A program made the position numbers and the translations under genes. The notes beneath the pieces are model-generated. The model saw only the letters and a list, made by a program, of their open reading frames with translations, was not told the origin of the DNA and searched no databases. A stretch of 64,000 bases of DNA from Streptomyces sp. NBC_01232 (GTDB taxonomy: Bacteria > Actinomycetota > Actinomycetes > Streptomycetales > Streptomycetaceae): contig NZ_CP108518.1 in NCBI RefSeq assembly GCF_035989885.1, positions 7,493,001 to 7,557,000 on the forward strand, given 5' to 3'. Below are positions 28,896 through 37,206 of this stretch, piece after piece. How positions within the stretch are numbered: the stretch's first letter is position 1; each line of letters starts with the position of its first letter.

Positions 28896-30463
28896 ATGGG
28901 CATGTCGAAAAATGGGAACAACGGGGCCGGCGGCCGGCCTCGGATACCGCGCTGGAGGCGGACGCTGCTGATCCTCGGTGCGCTGTTCGTGGGCTTCGCC
29001 CTTGTCGTCGGAGCGCTCTTTACCCGGCTCTACACCGGAGCCAAGGTGTCCACCGTCGGCGCGGTGGACTTCCGCAACGCCCTTGTGGTGCCGCCCCTCG
29101 CCGCGTCCACCGTGGAGGCGGACGGGACCCGCGTCTTCGACCTGCGGATGCAGGCGGGGGAGACCGAGTTCACCGCCGGGACCAGGACCCCCACCTGGGG
29201 TTTCAACGGCAGCCACCTCGGCCCCACCCTCCGCGCGGCGAAGGGCGAGAAGGTCCGGGTGCGGGTGGTCAACACCCTGCCGGAGGAGTCCACGTCCACT
29301 GGCACGGCATGCACCTGCCCGCCGCGATGGACGGCGGCCCGCACCAGATGGTGCCGGCGGGCGGTAGCTGGGCCCCCGAGTGGACGATCGCGCAGCCGGC
29401 CGCAACCCTCTGGTACCACCCGCACCCGCACGGTGCGACCGAGACGCACGTCCGGCGCGGCCTCGCGGGCCTGTTCCTGCTGGACGACGCGGAGTCGGCG
29501 GCCCTGCCCCTGCCCAAGACGTACGGGGTCGACGACATCCCGGTCATCGTCCAGGACGTGACCTTCGACGGCGCGAAGCTCGACCACGACCACAAACTGA
29601 TGCGCAACGTCGGCTTCCTCGGCGACCGGACGATGGTCAACGGCACGCTGGACCCGTACGTCGCCGTCCAGGACGAACTGGTCCGGCTGCGCCTGCTGAA
29701 CGCCTCCACCGCCCGCGTCTACACCTTCGGCTTCGACGACGGCCGTGCGTTCCGGCAGATCGCCTCGGACGGCGGCCTCCTCGAAGCCCCGTACTCGACC
29801 GATCACCTGCGCCTGTCGCCGGGGGAGCGCGCGGAGATCGTCATACGGATGCAGCCGGGCGAGGAAAGGGTCCTGCGCTCCTACCCCCTGGACGCCGGAC
29901 TGGACTTCTGGAACCAGCGTTTCGGTGGCGGCGACGACTCGTTCGACGTGATGCAGCTGCGTGCGGCGCCCACCCTGAGGCCGTCGACGGAGCTGCCGCG
30001 GGCACTGGTGGCAGCGGCGCTCCCCACCGGTGAGGAGTCGGCCCGCAGCCGCTTCTTCGAGCTCAAGATGTCCGGCATCAACGGCCGGAAGATGGACATG
30101 TCCAGGGTGGACGAGACGGTCACCCGCGGCACGGCCGAAACCTGGACCCTCCGCAACAACGACGGGATGCCGCACAACTTCCACGTCCACGACGTCCAGT
30201 TCCGCATCCTCGACATCAACGGCGCAGCCCCGCCCCCGCCGTTGCGCGGGCCGAAGGACACCGTCTTCATCCCGTCCGGTTCGACGGTCCGCATCGCACT
30301 GCGCTTCGACGGCCCCGCGGACCCGGGTACCCCATACATGTACCACTGCCACCTGCTGTACCACGAGGACAAGGGCATGATGGGCCAGTTCGTGGTGGTC
30401 GACCCGGGCCGGCCGGCGGCCACCCCGAAGCCCGCGCCCGCATCCGGCTCACACCAGCACTAG
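28896..30463 (+). pseudogene. Multicopper oxidase (CueO/CotA-like), single frameshift
   Basis: Membrane-anchored or exported oxidase. A basic N-terminus and one TM helix (RWRRTLLILGALFVGFALVV) precede three cupredoxin domains. All copper sites are present: HWHGMHLPA, WYHPHPHGATETHVRRG, MPHNFHVHDVQF, and the type-1 site MYHCHLLYHEDKGMMGQF. The reading frame breaks at about 29292-29294: upstream codons end TLPEES and downstream coding resumes as VHWHG in a different phase, consistent with loss of one base in the first copper site. Without repair the product stops after the first ~130 codons. Start is ATG 28896 or 28902. It may be a sequence error, because everything else is intact (about 520 codons). 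A MITE begins right at its stop codon. Confidence 0.87.
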
Positions 30464-30650
30464 GTCGTCTCTTTCGGATCTTGTCGGTCGGCCCGCGTCG
30501 TCCGGTGCCGTGCATCGCAAGGCGGAGGAGCGCCGTTGTACTGGACGTACTGCGGTGCTCCGACAACGCGGCGAGGTGCGGTGCCGGGCGACGCGGGCCT
30601 GGGGGCACCTCCCAGCGGTAGCTGGGGGAGCAAGATCCGAAAGAGACGAC
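30464..30650. mobile_element. MITE with 21-bp terminal inverted repeats
   Basis: 187-bp non-coding element. The left end GGTCGTCTCTTTCGGATCTT (30464-30483, one more base also pairs) is perfectly inverted at the right end (AAGATCCGAAAGAGACGACC, ending 30650). It is flanked by a 4-bp direct repeat CTAG at 30460-30463 and 30651-30654, the target duplication expected of IS5/IS701-type elements. Its interior contains further hairpins (for example CTCCCAGC with GCTGGGGG near 30609-30628). It has no open reading frame, so it needs a transposase in trans. The TAG of the left duplication is the stop codon of the multicopper oxidase gene. Confidence 0.9.
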
Positions 30651-30704
30651 CTAGGGGTGTGGGAGAGGGGCAGTCGATCCCACCGCGTTCCGACGCAGCC
30701 CGCG

Positions 30705-30746
30705 CAGAGCCCGGCCGGAGCCCGTAGTCACCCCGGCCGGGCTCTG
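30705..30746 (+). terminator. Terminator of the multicopper oxidase gene
   Basis: Perfect 14-bp inverted repeat CAGAGCCCGGCCGG (30705-30718) and CCGGCCGGGCTCTG (30733-30746). Before the MITE inserted it would have lain about 50 bp after the oxidase stop codon; it is now about 240 bp away. Confidence 0.7.
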
Positions 30747-31155
30747 TCAGGTCCAGGATGGTTCCGGCTGTTGTCCCCACGTGCGGTCCGCACTGGGGCG
30801 GTCCGGGCCCGCAGGCATGCTCGGACGACGCTCATCCTGACGACCGGCCCACTGATCGGTCGGCCATCTCGGACGGTGCCTGAGTGGGCGGCACTCCTTG
30901 GCAGCGCGTCTGGCGGGCCTGTGCAGGTCCACGAGAAAGAGCCGATGAGGGTGCGTGGTGCCGACGGAGGAGCGGAGTGCCAGCCGGTCCTCGAAGGCTA
31001 CGAAGTCCTGCAGGCCCGACTGCGCCGTCAGCTCGGGCATGCCCCAGGAGCGGCGATCCGATCGCGAGTGGGTGCTGGGCGGGGAATCCCTCGCCGTTCG
31101 GTGCCGGGTCTTCGGTTCCTTGGTTTTTGCCCCTTCCTATCTCCATTTCCTACGG
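30747..31155. other. Intergenic, nothing recognised
   Basis: About 410 bp between the terminator and the small DUF6131 gene. Several open frames exist on both strands, but none has conserved motifs or a convincing start. Confidence 0.4.
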
Positions 31156-31311
31156 TTACCAGTAGTGCTTGCGTCCGCCGACCGAGTGCCCGACGGCGCC
31201 CAGGATCCAGAGGATGACTCCGATGACGACGAGGATGGCGCCGATGGTCCACAGGATGCTGATTCCTGCGACGAAGCCGATGACCAGGAGAATGACGCCG
31301 AGGATGATCAT
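31156..31311 (-). CDS. DUF6131-type small hydrophobic protein
   Basis: 51-aa peptide: MIILGVILLVIGFVAGISIL continues with WTIGAILVVIGVILWILGAV and ends GHSVGGRKHYW. It has two hydrophobic helices with a conserved aromatic, basic tail. It matches the small Streptomyces membrane proteins of the DUF6131 family, whose function is unknown. GGAGGTG lies about four bases before the ATG at 31311. The upstream CCTAGGCTGAAAGG (complement of 31339-31352) may be part of its promoter; a similar element precedes the PRC-barrel gene at 44781-45137. Confidence 0.85.
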   Translation of the reverse strand: MIILGVILLVIGFVAGISILWTIGAILVVIGVILWILGAVGHSVGGRKHYW

Positions 31312-31342
31312 GGGCACCTCCGATTTCGCTGTGACTCTCCTT

Positions 31343-31750
31343 TCAGCCTAGGCGCGTCCGGCACTGCTGGCGTGCTATGCCAGGGGGCGGCGTTACGCCG
31401 CACTGGCGGAGTCGCCCGCGGATGACCGGGACGCGGCCCCGGCCTGCCCGTTCGGCACGCGGTGGGAGCAGCGTGCGCAGGTACCGACCGGCACCGCGCG
31501 GCGGACCACGCCGTCCGAGGCCGTGGGCGAGAGCGGTGACCGTGAGGCCCGGCAGCAGGCGGACGATGCCGTTGTGCAGTGCTCGGGCACGGCGGAGGAC
31601 GACACGGGTGCCGGGGGCCACCGTGTCAAGCGCCACCGTCCGGGCATCGGCCGTGAGGAGAAGATCCACCCCGATGGCGAGCTGCAGGAGAACTCCGAGG
31701 CCGCTGACGTCAGCCTGAACCGGTCCCACCCGGGCGTGCGGGGCCCCCAC
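31343..31750 (-). CDS. Hypothetical protein, doubtful
   Basis: 135-codon frame from a GTG at 31750 with GAGGG about eight bases upstream. The first ~80 codons have the high third-position GC of real genes (VSGLGVLLQLAIGVDLLLTA, RVVLRRARALHNGIVRLLPG), but the last 50 are Arg/Pro-rich and look non-coding. I do not recognise a family. It may be a truncated or frameshifted gene, or a chance frame. Confidence 0.3.
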   Translation of the reverse strand: MGAPHARVGPVQADVSGLGVLLQLAIGVDLLLTADARTVALDTVAPGTRVVLRRARALHNGIVRLLPGLTVTALAHGLGRRGPPRGAGRYLRTLLPPRAERAGRGRVPVIRGRLRQCGVTPPPGIARQQCRTRLG

Positions 31751-31917
31751 CTCGGAGCACCCTCACAGACGAACTGCAGGCGAGGTGTGCCTGGCTGCTT
31801 CTGTCCCGCACCGGCCGTCCCCGTCAGGGATGAACCCGTCGGACGGTGGCAGGGTAGAAGGTTCGGTTCTGCTCGGGCGGTGCCGGAGCGTGGGCGCCTT
31901 CCGGCACCGTGCGGGAG

Positions 31918-33138
31918 TCACAGGAACCGGCGGATGGGGGTGACCGCAAGCTCGCGCAGACGTTGCGCCGCAGAGCGGCCGTTCCAGCGTGCTGGATCCA
32001 TCGGCTCACTGGCCTGCACGTCCTCGTCGAAGTGGCGGTCCAGCGTTGCGGTGAAGTCTTCGTCAAGGACGGCGAGCATGACCTCTTCGTCGTGGTCCAG
32101 GGAGCGACGGTTGAAATTGGTCGAGCCGATGAGTGCCGCGATCTGGTCGAGGGTGATGACCTTGGCGTGCATCATCGTCGGCTGGTACTCGAATATCTTC
32201 ACCCCGCAGGCGAGGAGGTCCGCGTAGAAGTTCTGACCGGCCAGCCGGCAGACGCGCTTGTCGGTGTGGGGGCCGGGCAGGAGTATCTCGACCTCGACGC
32301 CCCGGCGTGCTGCCGCGCACAGCAGCTCGATGAAGTAGACGTCCGGGGCGAAGTAGGCGGTGGACAGGCGGAAGCGATGCTGGGCGGATTCGATGGCGAC
32401 CCGGATCAGGGTCTGCATGTCCTGCCAGCCGATACTGGCCGATCCCCGGACCACCTGCACCACCGCCCCGCCCTGCGGCGCGTGCTCGGTGAAGCGGTCC
32501 CGGTCGTCGAAGAGGGTGTCGTGGCACTCGGCCCAGTTCTGCGCGAAAGCGGCGGCAACGCCGTCCACGGCGGGGCCGCGCAGCCGGACGTGGGTGTCGC
32601 GCCACTCGTTCTCGTTGCGGGCGTTGCCGCACCATTCCTCGGCGATGCCGACTCCGCCGGTGAACGCCGTCTGTTCGTCGACGACGAGCACTTTGCGGTG
32701 GCAGCGGTGGTTCTGCTTGAGCGGGGAGAGGTAGAGAGGCTTGCGGAACCATGCGACGTCGACGCCGGCGTCCTCCATCAGATCGAGCAGGTCCTGCTCG
32801 ATGAGCCGGCTGCCGAAGCCGTCCAGCAGCAGCCGCACCCGGACGCCCGCTCGGGCCCGGTCCGCCAGCGCCTGGGCGAACTGCCGGGCTATCGCGCCGC
32901 GCCAGTACACGAACGTCATCATGTCGACGGTGTGTTCGGCGGCGCGGACGCTGTCAAGCATCGCCGTGAAGATCTCATCCCCGTTGCGCAGGGCGAGCAA
33001 CGAGTTTCCTTCGGTGGCGGCGATGCCGATCAGCCGCTCGAGGCGGCGCCGCATCCGCTGCTTGCGCTCGGCCACCGACAGCGCCGGGGCGACCGTCGTT
33101 CCGCCGGGCAGCCGTGACCCGCTGGTTGCACTTGTCAT
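31918..33138 (-). CDS. Phospholipase D-family protein (cardiolipin synthase-like)
   Basis: 406-aa protein with two HKD half-sites: HRCHRKVLVVDEQTAFTGG around residue 160, and MMHAKVITLDQIAALIGSTN with FNRRSLDHDEE around residue 330. The pair forms one phosphatidyl-transfer active site. The architecture fits bacterial cardiolipin synthases (Cls) and related membrane-phospholipid transferases, but it lacks the two N-terminal TM helices of ClsA, as in ClsB-type enzymes. The ATG at 33138 is preceded by GGTGGAG; an upstream in-frame start at 33174 is possible. It may remodel membrane lipids under stress. Confidence 0.88.
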   Translation of the reverse strand: MTSATSGSRLPGGTTVAPALSVAERKQRMRRRLERLIGIAATEGNSLLALRNGDEIFTAMLDSVRAAEHTVDMMTFVYWRGAIARQFAQALADRARAGVRVRLLLDGFGSRLIEQDLLDLMEDAGVDVAWFRKPLYLSPLKQNHRCHRKVLVVDEQTAFTGGVGIAEEWCGNARNENEWRDTHVRLRGPAVDGVAAAFAQNWAECHDTLFDDRDRFTEHAPQGGAVVQVVRGSASIGWQDMQTLIRVAIESAQHRFRLSTAYFAPDVYFIELLCAAARRGVEVEILLPGPHTDKRVCRLAGQNFYADLLACGVKIFEYQPTMMHAKVITLDQIAALIGSTNFNRRSLDHDEEVMLAVLDEDFTATLDRHFDEDVQASEPMDPARWNGRSAAQRLRELAVTPIRRFL

Positions 33139-33369
33139 GACTCCACCTGACCGGTCGGGGACGCCGCCCCACACGTCCGGCAGCCGCCGGGGCGAGCCGA
33201 CTGTACACAGCCGCAGACCAGGAAGGGGTGCGGGTCTCCCCTCGTCGCGCGGTTACGGCGCTGAGCGGGCCGCGGTGCTGTTTCTCGCGGGCCGGTGCTC
33301 GCTGCCCGCGGCCCCGGTCCGGGCTTCCCGCCTGCCACCGTAGCTGTTCGAGATCGATTCTCTGTCCGT

Positions 33370-33901
33370 CAAACACACGAAAATCTATATTGGTCAGAGT
33401 AGACATTGGGTGGTGGCCTGGTTATGGTTTCTCTCGTAGCCCAGAGAGACAGCAGGGCCCGGCAGAGATGAACTGCCGGGCGTGGTACCCGTAAGCGCAG
33501 TTCGCAGGACGGTGCGGTGGTGGAGCTCCGAAGCCAGGGTTGTTGCAGCAGGGCGACGGGGCTGATGACCGGACCGGGTGGCCCGCGGTGATCAGGGGCC
33601 GCCATGAGCAGTGCCGCAGTTGACGCAGCAAGCAGGTTGATCACCGAGGAAAGAACGGAGGAACCGCGCCATCAGGATCGCCCGGGCGGAAGTCCTGAGC
33701 CCGGGTACCGCAGGACATCGACAGTGAGGTGGTCTCCGGTCAAGCAACCGCGATCCCCGCACCCCCGGCATCGTTCAAGTCGGGCATGCGGAAACAGAAG
33801 GCCGGCTCGGAACTGATGCCGGCGGATGGTGTAGAAGTTCCCTCGGGGCCCTGGTGCCGTACGGCACCAGGGCCCCTCCATGCGTTTCAGAGAGAGGTGC
33901 A
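33370..33901 (+). ncRNA. Candidate long structured leader (or ncRNA) before the MerR gene
   Basis: About 530 bp of non-coding DNA with a locally AT-richer start (AAAATCTATATTGGTCAGAG near 33380) and several phased hairpins: TCTCTC/GAGAGA (33429-33448), CCCGGCAG/CTGCCGGG (33458-33465 and 33473-33480), CCCGGGC/GCCCGGG (33681-33687 and 33699-33705), and a perfect palindrome at 33845-33876. The structure density and lack of coding signal suggest a transcribed leader like those of cold-shock mRNAs. Boundaries are estimates; I cannot match it to a named RNA family. Confidence 0.4.
33845..33876 (+). promoter_or_regulatory. 32-bp perfect palindrome in the MerR leader
   Basis: GGGGCCCTGGTGCCGT (33845-33860) is followed immediately by its exact reverse complement (33861-33876). 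As RNA it folds into a 14-bp stem with a 4-base loop, ending 25 bases before the MerR start codon and just upstream of its AGAGAGGT ribosome site. It could be an attenuator, an RNA-stability hairpin, or a protein operator. Confidence 0.7.
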
Positions 33902-34252
33902 ATGACAGCAGAGAATCCGACAGGCCCGCTCGGCGGCCACCTGGACGACGACGACTACCCCGCCTACACCATGGGCCGTGCCGCAGAGATGCTCGGCACC
34001 ACCCCGGGTTTCCTCCGTGCCATCGGCGAAGCCCGCTTGATCACGCCGCTCCGCTCCGAGGGCGGCCACCGCCGCTACTCCCGCTACCAGTTGCGCATCG
34101 CGGCCCGAGCCCGGGAACTCGTCGATCAGGGAACCCCCGTCGAAGCCGCCTGCCGCATCGTCATCCTCGAGGACCAGCTCGAGGAAGCCCAGCGCCTCAA
34201 TGCCGTGTACCGCCGCGCCGCCGCGTCGTCCGGCCCGCCGACCGCGGTCTGA
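33902..34252 (+). CDS. MerR-family HTH regulator (small, cold-shock linked)
   Basis: 116-aa protein with an N-terminal acidic stretch (HLDDDDYPAYTMGRAAEML), a MerR winged helix (GTTPGFLRAIGEARLITPLR then GGHRRYSRYQLRIAARAREL), and a short coiled coil (DQLEEAQRLNAVYRRAA). It lacks the C-terminal effector domain of full MerR proteins, as in the BldC-like size class, so it probably binds DNA without a small-molecule sensor. AGAGAGGT lies a few bases before the ATG. It sits directly upstream of cspA and a DEAD-box helicase and may control them or itself. Confidence 0.88.
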   Translation: MTAENPTGPLGGHLDDDDYPAYTMGRAAEMLGTTPGFLRAIGEARLITPLRSEGGHRRYSRYQLRIAARARELVDQGTPVEAACRIVILEDQLEEAQRLNAVYRRAAASSGPPTAV

Positions 34253-34636
34253 GGTGGGTGAGCCCGCCGGTCCCGGTGGGCCGCGCACCCGCGTGTGTCG
34301 GGGCGCGGTGGTGCTCGTATCCCTCTGTTCAAAAGAGCGTTGCGCCTGGGCTGCCAATATCTGTCACCGCGATGCAAGGATTTGGCGGTCCATGCGGAGA
34401 GGGTTTTTAGCGCGACGACCACGGTGAATTGGTATTCGTACGCAGACCGCTACGGCATGCTATTGTCGATCTCAGTTGCAGTCGTGGTTCCCAAAACTTC
34501 AAGTGCCTCCAGCCGGTCTCCGTGCCCTATGGGAGTGCTTCGTATTTCCGGGTCATTTTCCGGGCGGGGCATCATCGCGGCGACACGGTGTCCGTGCAAT
34601 GCGGATTCCGCTGTACTGCCCCAAAGGAGATCTGAC
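34253..34636 (+). promoter_or_regulatory. cspA promoter and long 5' leader
   Basis: About 380 bp of non-coding DNA, locally less GC-rich than its neighbours, ending in AAAGGAGATCTGAC before cspA. TTGGTA near 34430 with TACGGC about 16 bases on is a possible promoter, which would give a leader of about 180 nt. Cold-shock genes typically have such long, temperature-responsive leaders. The promoter is a guess from sequence. Confidence 0.45.
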
Positions 34637-34840
34637 ATGGCATCTGGCACCGTGAAGTGGTTCAACGCGGCAAAGGGTTTCGGCTTCATCGAGCAGGACG
34701 GTGGCGGCGCCGACGTGTTCGCCCACTTCTCGAACATCGCCGCCCAGGGCTTCCGAGAGCTGGCTGAAGGCCAGAAGGTCACCTTCGACATCGCGCAGGG
34801 CCAGAAGGGTCCGACGGCCGAGAATATCGTTCCCGCCTGA
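34637..34840 (+). CDS. cspA: Cold shock protein (CspA family)
   Basis: 67-aa OB-fold nucleic-acid chaperone. The sequence [20 protein letters not shown] contains RNP1 (KGFGFI) and continues to RNP2 (DVFAHF). The length and composition are canonical. AAGGAG at 34624-34629, seven bases before the ATG, is one of the best ribosome sites in the window, implying high expression. It melts RNA secondary structure at low temperature, fitting the adjacent DEAD-box helicase. A strong terminator follows. Confidence 0.97.
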   Translation: MASGTVKWFNAAKGFGFIEQDGGGADVFAHFSNIAAQGFRELAEGQKVTFDIAQGQKGPTAENIVPA

Positions 34841-34858
34841 CGCTGACGCGCACTTCGT

Positions 34859-34896
34859 AGCTGGGGCCCGCATCCTTCGGGGTGCGGGCCCCAGCT
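34859..34896 (+). terminator. Terminator after cspA
   Basis: Perfect 14-bp inverted repeat AGCTGGGGCCCGCA (34859-34872) and TGCGGGCCCCAGCT (34883-34896) with a 10-base loop. A second, imperfect hairpin (GCATCTCCCGCAG with CTGCGGGATGC, about 34899-34931) follows directly, making a tandem terminator or the start of the helicase leader. Confidence 0.8.
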
Positions 34897-35127
34897 GCAG
34901 GCATCTCCCGCAGTGGGTTCACCTGCGGGATGCCCTCACCACCCTGAGGCGCTGCTCCGGCACGCGGACCTCTTCGGACCTGCACCCGAGTCGATCTCGG
35001 GGATTTCACGTCCAGCGTCACCCATTTTCACAGCGGCGCCCGCACGGACTCCCTGCGGCCGGCTTCGCTTTCGCATCCCATTCGGCCCGTTCTTGCGATT
35101 CCCCGCGCTGTTCTTCTGCTGCCGGAA

Positions 35128-35156
35128 TTCCTTGATGCGCGCCGTATCAAGGAAGG
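35128..35156 (+). promoter_or_regulatory. Hairpin that masks the helicase ribosome-binding site
   Basis: TTCCTTGAT (35128-35136) and ATCAAGGAA (35146-35154) form a perfect 9-bp stem with a 9-base loop. The 3' arm contains most of the Shine-Dalgarno AAGGAAGG (35149-35156), seven bases before the ATG at 35163. The folded RNA would block ribosome binding, so translation may depend on temperature, CspA binding or the helicase itself. The structure is visible in sequence; the regulatory role is inference. Confidence 0.6.
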
Positions 35157-35162
35157 TTCTGA

Positions 35163-36680
35163 ATGAACCCCGTACGTACGAACAACCGCTCCGCTCGTAC
35201 CCGCAGCCGCACCGGTGGCCCCGCTTTCGGTTCCGCTGCCGGTTCAGGCCGGGGCAGCCGCTTCGGTACCTCCGCCCCGAGCCGTTCGGGCGGTCCGAGC
35301 CGTTCGGGCGGTCACAGGCGGCGGCCCGCCGCGGTGCAGGGCGAGTTCGCCCCGCCGAAGACGATCACTCCTGCCCTCCCTGCCGCCGAGGCCTTCGCCG
35401 ACCTCGACATGCCCGGGGAGTTGCTGGCCGCCCTTGGCGCGCAGGGTGTGAGCGTGCCGTTCCCGATCCAGGGAGCCACCCTGCCCAACACCCTCGCGGG
35501 CCGCGACGTGCTCGGCCGTGGCCGCACCGGCTCCGGCAAGACCCTGGCCTTCGGCCTCGCTCTGCTGGCCCGCACCGCCGGACAGCGCGCCGAGCCCGGC
35601 CAGCCCCTCGCCCTGGTCCTCGTACCGACGCGTGAGCTGGCGCAGCAGGTGACCGACGCGCTCACTCCGTACGCCCGCTCGGTGAAGCTGCGCCTGGCCA
35701 CCGTCGTCGGCGGGATGCCGATCGGCAGGCAGGCGGGCGCGCTGCGTGCCGGCGCCGAGGTCGTCGTCGCCACGCCGGGCAGGCTGAAGGACCTCATCGA
35801 CCGCGGGGACTGCCGGCTGAACCAGGTCGCGATCACCGTCCTGGACGAAGCCGACCAGATGGCCGACATGGGTTTCATGCCGCAGGTCACCGCGCTGCTC
35901 GACCAGGTGCGCCCCGAAGGCCAGCGGATGCTGTTCTCCGCCACCCTGGACCGCAACGTCGACCTGCTGGTGCGCCGCTACCTGACCGACCCCGTCGTGC
36001 ACTCGGTGGATCCCTCGGCCGGTGCCGTCACCACGATGGAGCACCACGTGCTGCACGTGCACGGGGCTGACAAGCACCGCACGACGACGGAGATCGCGGC
36101 GCGCGAGGGCCGGGTGATCATGTTCCTGGACACCAAGCACGCCGTCGACCGGCTGACCCAGGACCTGCTGAACAGCGGTGTCCGGGCCGCCGCCCTGCAC
36201 GGCGGGAAGTCGCAGCCGCAGCGCACCCGCACCCTCGCCCAGTTCAAGACCGGACACGTCACCGTCCTGGTCGCCACCAACGTCGCCGCCCGCGGCATCC
36301 ACGTCGACAACCTCGACCTCGTGGTCAACGTGGACCCGCCGACCGACCACAAGGACTACCTCCACCGCGGAGGCCGTACCGCCCGCGCCGGGGAGTCCGG
36401 CAGTGTCGTCACCCTCGTGACGCCCCACCAGCGCCGCGACATGACCCGCCTCATGGCCGCCGCCGGCATCGTTCCGCAGACCACCCAGGTCCGCTCGGGT
36501 GAGGAGGCGCTGAGCCGGATCACCGGCGCCCAGACCCCCTCCGGCATCCCGGTCACCATCACCGCGCCGGTGTCCGAGCGGCCCAAGCGCAGCGCGGCCT
36601 CCCGCAGCCGACGCGGCCCCGCTTCGGCAGCCCGGCGCTTGAATGTGCGCCGGTCCGCCTTCAACGCGGCTGCGGCCTGA
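35163..36680 (+). CDS. DEAD-box ATP-dependent RNA helicase
   Basis: 505-aa cold-shock-type helicase. A basic Ser/Gly/Arg-rich leader (residues 1-60) precedes the two RecA domains: Q motif FPIQGATLPNTL, motif I GRTGSGKT (120-127), Ia PTRELAQQ, Ib TPGRL, II DEAD (228-231), III SAT (259-261), V ATNVAARGIHV and VI HRGGRTARAG. A short basic tail ends the protein. It should unwind structured RNA, probably rRNA or mRNA at low temperature, alongside CspA. Its ribosome site lies in a hairpin arm. The CBS gene 46 bp downstream is likely in the same operon. Confidence 0.95.
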   Translation: MNPVRTNNRSARTRSRTGGPAFGSAAGSGRGSRFGTSAPSRSGGPSRSGGHRRRPAAVQGEFAPPKTITPALPAAEAFADLDMPGELLAALGAQGVSVPFPIQGATLPNTLAGRDVLGRGRTGSGKTLAFGLALLARTAGQRAEPGQPLALVLVPTRELAQQVTDALTPYARSVKLRLATVVGGMPIGRQAGALRAGAEVVVATPGRLKDLIDRGDCRLNQVAITVLDEADQMADMGFMPQVTALLDQVRPEGQRMLFSATLDRNVDLLVRRYLTDPVVHSVDPSAGAVTTMEHHVLHVHGADKHRTTTEIAAREGRVIMFLDTKHAVDRLTQDLLNSGVRAAALHGGKSQPQRTRTLAQFKTGHVTVLVATNVAARGIHVDNLDLVVNVDPPTDHKDYLHRGGRTARAGESGSVVTLVTPHQRRDMTRLMAAAGIVPQTTQVRSGEEALSRITGAQTPSGIPVTITAPVSERPKRSAASRSRRGPASAARRLNVRRSAFNAAAA

Positions 36681-36726
36681 GAACCACGTGATCAGGAAAC
36701 TGACCCATCTCTGCAGGAGGCACGTT

Positions 36727-37131
36727 TTGACGCTGGTCCAGATGCAGTTCCGCTCGGTGAGTGCCAACCCTGCGCACCAGGCGGTGGTCGATGCCATGCA
36801 GGCCGCCGGGCCGCAGGTCTGTGACGACATGACGGTCGAGGTGGCCTTGTCCGTCATGGCCAGTGCTCGCGCGGGACATCTGCTGGTCTGCGACGAGGAC
36901 GGCCTGTGCGCCGGTCTGGTGACCCCGGCTCAGCTCGCGGCAGTCCGTGACGGCGACGCGTACACGGACCGAATCCGGCTGCGCGACGTTCTCGGTGACC
37001 GCGGACCGTCCACCTCGCCCCTCACCACGATGGCCGAAGCCGAGCACGCGATGCGCTACCGCCGGCTCGATGCCCTGCCTGTCGTCGACGAACAGGGCAG
37101 TGCCCTGGGCGTCCTCGCCCTTGCACGCTGA
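36727..37131 (+). CDS. CBS-domain protein, TTG start
   Basis: 134-aa protein with a CBS pair: first motif PQVCDDMTVEVALSVMASAR, GHLLVCDEDGLCAGLVTPAQ, second MAEAEHAMRYRRLDALPVVD, EQGSALGVLALAR. CBS pairs bind adenine nucleotides and often act as energy sensors. The start is probably TTG 36727, because GCAGGAGG ends six bases before it and no ATG or GTG is better placed. It follows the helicase by 46 bp, and co-transcription is likely. Its partner protein is unknown. Confidence 0.85.
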   Translation: MTLVQMQFRSVSANPAHQAVVDAMQAAGPQVCDDMTVEVALSVMASARAGHLLVCDEDGLCAGLVTPAQLAAVRDGDAYTDRIRLRDVLGDRGPSTSPLTTMAEAEHAMRYRRLDALPVVDEQGSALGVLALAR

Positions 37132-37206
37132 AGCGTCTCACCGCGGTCGGACCGTTCCCTCGGCGCCCCGCTGACCGACGGGACCGGCGCGGGCCCACCC
37201 CCGACT

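Noticed and set aside
33604..33816. 70-codon plus-strand frame in the MerR leader
   Set aside because: Arg/Ser/Pro-rich, overlaps several RNA hairpins and lacks a ribosome site; better explained as structured leader.
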